Assembly: GCA_015228925.1 (NCBI GenBank) | Contig: JADGCQ010000036.1 | Span: 1 to 33,930 of the forward strand | Direction of reading: 5' to 3' | DNA length: 33,930 nt | Source: Magnetococcales bacterium | GTDB lineage: Bacteria > Pseudomonadota > Magnetococcia > Magnetococcales > UBA8363 | Part shown: positions 31,771 to 33,930 of the stretch, one piece after another | How positions within the stretch are numbered: position 1 is the stretch's first letter | Layout of the letters: each line of letters opens with the position of its first letter | Program-made: the position numbers and the translations under genes | The notes under the pieces: model-generated | The model's input: only the letters and a program-made list of their open reading frames with translations | What the model was told of the DNA's origin: nothing | Database searches by the model: none

Positions 31771-33819
31771 ATGAAAAATTTAAAATTGGGATACAAGCTG
31801 GGTTTAGGATTTGGGGTGGTTCTCCTCCTGACTGTCGTGGTGGCGGTCATCGGTTGGAACAGCATGTCGGGTATTGAGAGAAGGGTGGGTAATAACCAGG
31901 ACATGAAATTCTTGGAAGACCAAGTTATGGAGGCGTTGCGTGCGGAAAGGGATTTTTTGGGGGACAAAGATCTAGCCCGGCGGGATGCGGGGTTGAAGGC
32001 CGTCGAGGAACTCAAGCGACAAGCGGCGGACTCTCGTGACAATAAATTCAAGGATCCGCTCAATAAAAAGCAGATGGATGATGCGATCAGTTCTGCGGAT
32101 CTCTACGGCAAGGAATTTTCCGACTTTATCGATGCCGACAAGGCGGTTGCGGAATCTCTGCTTCGTATCCGTGGGGTTTCTGCCGCGCTGCTCGAGAAGC
32201 TGCTGAAATTGGAGGAGGGACAGTCTGAGGCGTTTGATAAGGAACTGGCAAAGGTTAAGGAGGGGATGACCGCAGCGGATGTGGAAAAAGCACAGAAGGA
32301 AATCAAGGATCGATTTGAGAAAATCGACGATGCCATGAACATCATGATTGCCTTTCGTGACGCCCGTATCGGTGAAAAAAATGTCATTAGCACCCGTGCC
32401 AAGGATGAAGCACAGATCAAGCGGTACAATGATGGTGTTGAGGAATCTTTGAAGATTGCAGCGTCCTTGCTTTCGAGGTTTTCGAATCCGGCCTATATTG
32501 ATGATACGAAGTCGGTTATTGCATCGCTGGAGGGGTATAAAAAAGAGGTTGATGGGATTATCAAAGCGTTGGAGTCTCAGTCGGCAGCCGAAGTACGCAT
32601 GATTGAAGCGCGTAAGAAGGTGGATGGTGTGGTGGATGCCGCCGTTACCGATCAAGGGGGTAAGATGCACGAGGAGATGTCTTCGGCTTCCAGTCTGATT
32701 GCCGGTGGCAGTGTGACGGCGGTGGTTTTGGGTGTGATCATCGCCTTTTTCCTGACCAATACGATTGTCAATGCGCTGACCCAGGGGATTGCGTTTGCCA
32801 AGACCATTGCCAATGGTGATTTGACGGCGACGGTTTCCATCAATCAGGAAGATGAGGTGGGTCAGTTGGCCGATGCGTTGCGTAGCATGGTGGTGAAATT
32901 GCGCGAGGTGGTGGAGAACGTGCGCAATTCTGCCGACAGCGTGACGGCGGGGAGTGCGGAGTTGAGTGATTCTGCGTCTAAGATGTCTCAAGGGGCGACG
33001 GAGCAGGCCGCTTCGGTGGAGGAGACCTCTTCGGCCATGGAGGAGATGGCATCCAACATCGCCCAGAATAACGACAACGCCACCACCACCAAGACGATTG
33101 CCTCCAAGGCGGCCAAGGATGCCGAAGAGGGTGGTCATGCGGTGCAGGAGGCGGTGACGGCGATGAAGCAGATTGCCGAGAAGATTGGCGTTATCGAAGA
33201 AATCGCCCGCCAGACCAACCTGCTGGCGTTGAATGCCGCTATTGAAGCGGCGCGTGCCGGGGAACATGGGAAGGGGTTTGCGGTGGTGGCTGCCGAGGTC
33301 CGTAAGTTGGCAGAGCGTAGCCAATCGTCGGCGGGTGAGATTACCCAACTGTCTGCTTCGAGCGTTTCGGTGGCGGAAAAGGCGGGTGGTATCATCAACC
33401 AACTGGTTCCCGATATTCAGAAGACGGATGAACTGATTGCGGAGATTTCCGCCAGTGGTCAGGAGATGAATTCCGGGGCGAGTCAGATCAATGTGGCCAT
33501 TCAGCAGTTGGATCAGGTGATTCAGCAGAATGCAGGGGCTTCGGAGGAGATGGCGGCGACGGCGGAGGAGCTTTCCGCGCAAGCTGAGATCATGCAGCAG
33601 GCGATCAGCTTTTTCCACACGGGTAACAGTGCATCGAGTGCTGTCCGTGCCAAACCGGCGGCGAGGAAGCCGGCGTATGCCAAGCCGCAAGCCCACAAGC
33701 CCAAGAGCCGGACCATGGCTGTGACGGCCAAGCGTGCGTTGCCGGCTCCGGCCAGGGATTCGGGGGCATCTTTGGACATGGGTGGTGGTGGTTCTGACGA
33801 TGAGTTTGAAAAGTTTTAG
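31771..33819 (+). CDS. Methyl-accepting chemotaxis protein
   Basis: This 682-residue receptor has a first transmembrane helix at about 11-30 ([18 protein letters not shown]). A large helical periplasmic domain (about 31-305) resembles four-helix-bundle or HBM sensors, with [11 protein letters not shown] near its start. A second transmembrane helix is at about 310-335 ([17 protein letters not shown]), followed by a HAMP domain (335-385). The cytoplasmic signalling domain has the conserved hairpin tip around residue 477 ([35 protein letters not shown] as key motif). It signals to CheA/CheW. The C-terminus is an acidic [12 protein letters not shown] tail without an obvious CheR-binding pentapeptide. 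The start is ATG 31771 with GGGAGGGG upstream; a TTG-like extension to 31729 is unlikely. The ligand is unknown. Confidence 0.96.
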   Translation: MKNLKLGYKLGLGFGVVLLLTVVVAVIGWNSMSGIERRVGNNQDMKFLEDQVMEALRAERDFLGDKDLARRDAGLKAVEELKRQAADSRDNKFKDPLNKKQMDDAISSADLYGKEFSDFIDADKAVAESLLRIRGVSAALLEKLLKLEEGQSEAFDKELAKVKEGMTAADVEKAQKEIKDRFEKIDDAMNIMIAFRDARIGEKNVISTRAKDEAQIKRYNDGVEESLKIAASLLSRFSNPAYIDDTKSVIASLEGYKKEVDGIIKALESQSAAEVRMIEARKKVDGVVDAAVTDQGGKMHEEMSSASSLIAGGSVTAVVLGVIIAFFLTNTIVNALTQGIAFAKTIANGDLTATVSINQEDEVGQLADALRSMVVKLREVVENVRNSADSVTAGSAELSDSASKMSQGATEQAASVEETSSAMEEMASNIAQNNDNATTTKTIASKAAKDAEEGGHAVQEAVTAMKQIAEKIGVIEEIARQTNLLALNAAIEAARAGEHGKGFAVVAAEVRKLAERSQSSAGEITQLSASSVSVAEKAGGIINQLVPDIQKTDELIAEISASGQEMNSGASQINVAIQQLDQVIQQNAGASEEMAATAEELSAQAEIMQQAISFFHTGNSASSAVRAKPAARKPAYAKPQAHKPKSRTMAVTAKRALPAPARDSGASLDMGGGGSDDEFEKF

Positions 33820-33841
33820 GTTGGTTTGAAGCGTTTTTGGT

Positions 33842-33875
33842 AATGACCGGGGTTTCCCCGGTCATTTTTTTATTT
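33842..33875 (+). terminator. Intrinsic terminator after the chemotaxis receptor gene
   Basis: A perfect 11-bp stem, AATGACCGGGG and CCCCGGTCATT, with a three-base loop (TTT) is followed directly by a run of T. It starts about 23 bases after the stop codon and is the clearest Rho-independent terminator in the window. Confidence 0.95.
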
Positions 33876-33930
33876 CGCTCATGTTGTAAACTGTGTGACG
33901 CCGCATAGAATCCTTCGTCTTGAATCTGTG

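Noticed and set aside
31972-33696. 574-codon minus-strand frame opposite the chemotaxis receptor
   Set aside because: Rich in His, Arg and Leu and without any motif; the plus-strand frame encodes a complete receptor.
1-33930. CRISPR array, integrase, transposase or phage genes
   Set aside because: No regularly spaced short repeats outside the adhesin coding repeats, and no recombinase or phage structural motif was recognised. The tRNA-Leu shows no duplicated 3' end nearby that would suggest an attachment site.

Overview
The window is a chromosomal stretch of a flagellated, chemotactic Gram-negative proteobacterium. It carries a flagellin, a methyl-accepting chemotaxis protein, an outer-membrane beta-barrel protein, a lipoprotein with a clear lipobox, an RTX adhesin of the type I secreted class, and two-component and c-di-GMP signalling genes. 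The overall flavour recalls deep-branching proteobacteria such as Magnetococcia, but that placement is an inference from protein style; no magnetosome gene or 16S gene is present. Most genes are recognisable core genes and I see no phage, IS element, CRISPR array or obvious defence island.

Layout. 1-3935: the 3' part of a giant RTX adhesin with 110-residue Ig-like repeats, an integrin-like VWA domain with a MIDAS motif, RTX nonapeptides and a hairpin terminator. 3999-4622: a HicB-type antitoxin without a HicA partner, and a short ORF resembling the front half of a BrnA-type antitoxin. 4664-6454: a GAF-GAF-GGDEF diguanylate cyclase, followed by an AT-rich spacer. 6832-7278: dtd (D-aminoacyl-tRNA deacylase). 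7302-9164 (minus): an HPt protein, an OmpR-type response regulator and a two-ORF unit that looks like one protein split by a frameshift. 9293-11053 (minus): hemC-hemD. 11184-13899: tsaD, gpsA and a small membrane protein. Then a YkgJ-like cysteine cluster protein (minus), tex (plus), and a ParDE toxin-antitoxin module with a visible promoter and operator palindrome. 17800-18963 (minus): an outer-membrane beta-barrel protein. 19623-20459: flagellin. 20768-21904: a response regulator fused to a SpoIIE/PP2C phosphatase. 21921-22005 (minus): tRNA-Leu(TAG).

22074-28469 (minus) is a complete late-biotin operon, bioF-bioH-bioC-bioB-lipoprotein-bioD-bioA. Almost every junction overlaps by 4 bases. 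Immediately upstream of bioF lies a perfect 10+10 inverted repeat matching the BirA operator in half-site sequence and 16-base spacing, placed just after a good -35/-10 pair, so biotin repression by a BirA-type repressor is strongly suggested. Next come bpt (leucyl-tRNA-protein transferase), a frameshifted orphan antitoxin remnant, hslV-hslU and a chemotaxis receptor ending in a textbook terminator.

The most interesting points are the uncharacterised lipoprotein inside the biotin operon, the BirA-like operator, the integrin-like domain and recently duplicated repeats of the adhesin, competing inverted repeats upstream of flagellin, several orphan or broken antitoxins, and a hairpin family shared by two distant gene ends. 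I did not find a convincing wholly new multi-gene system.
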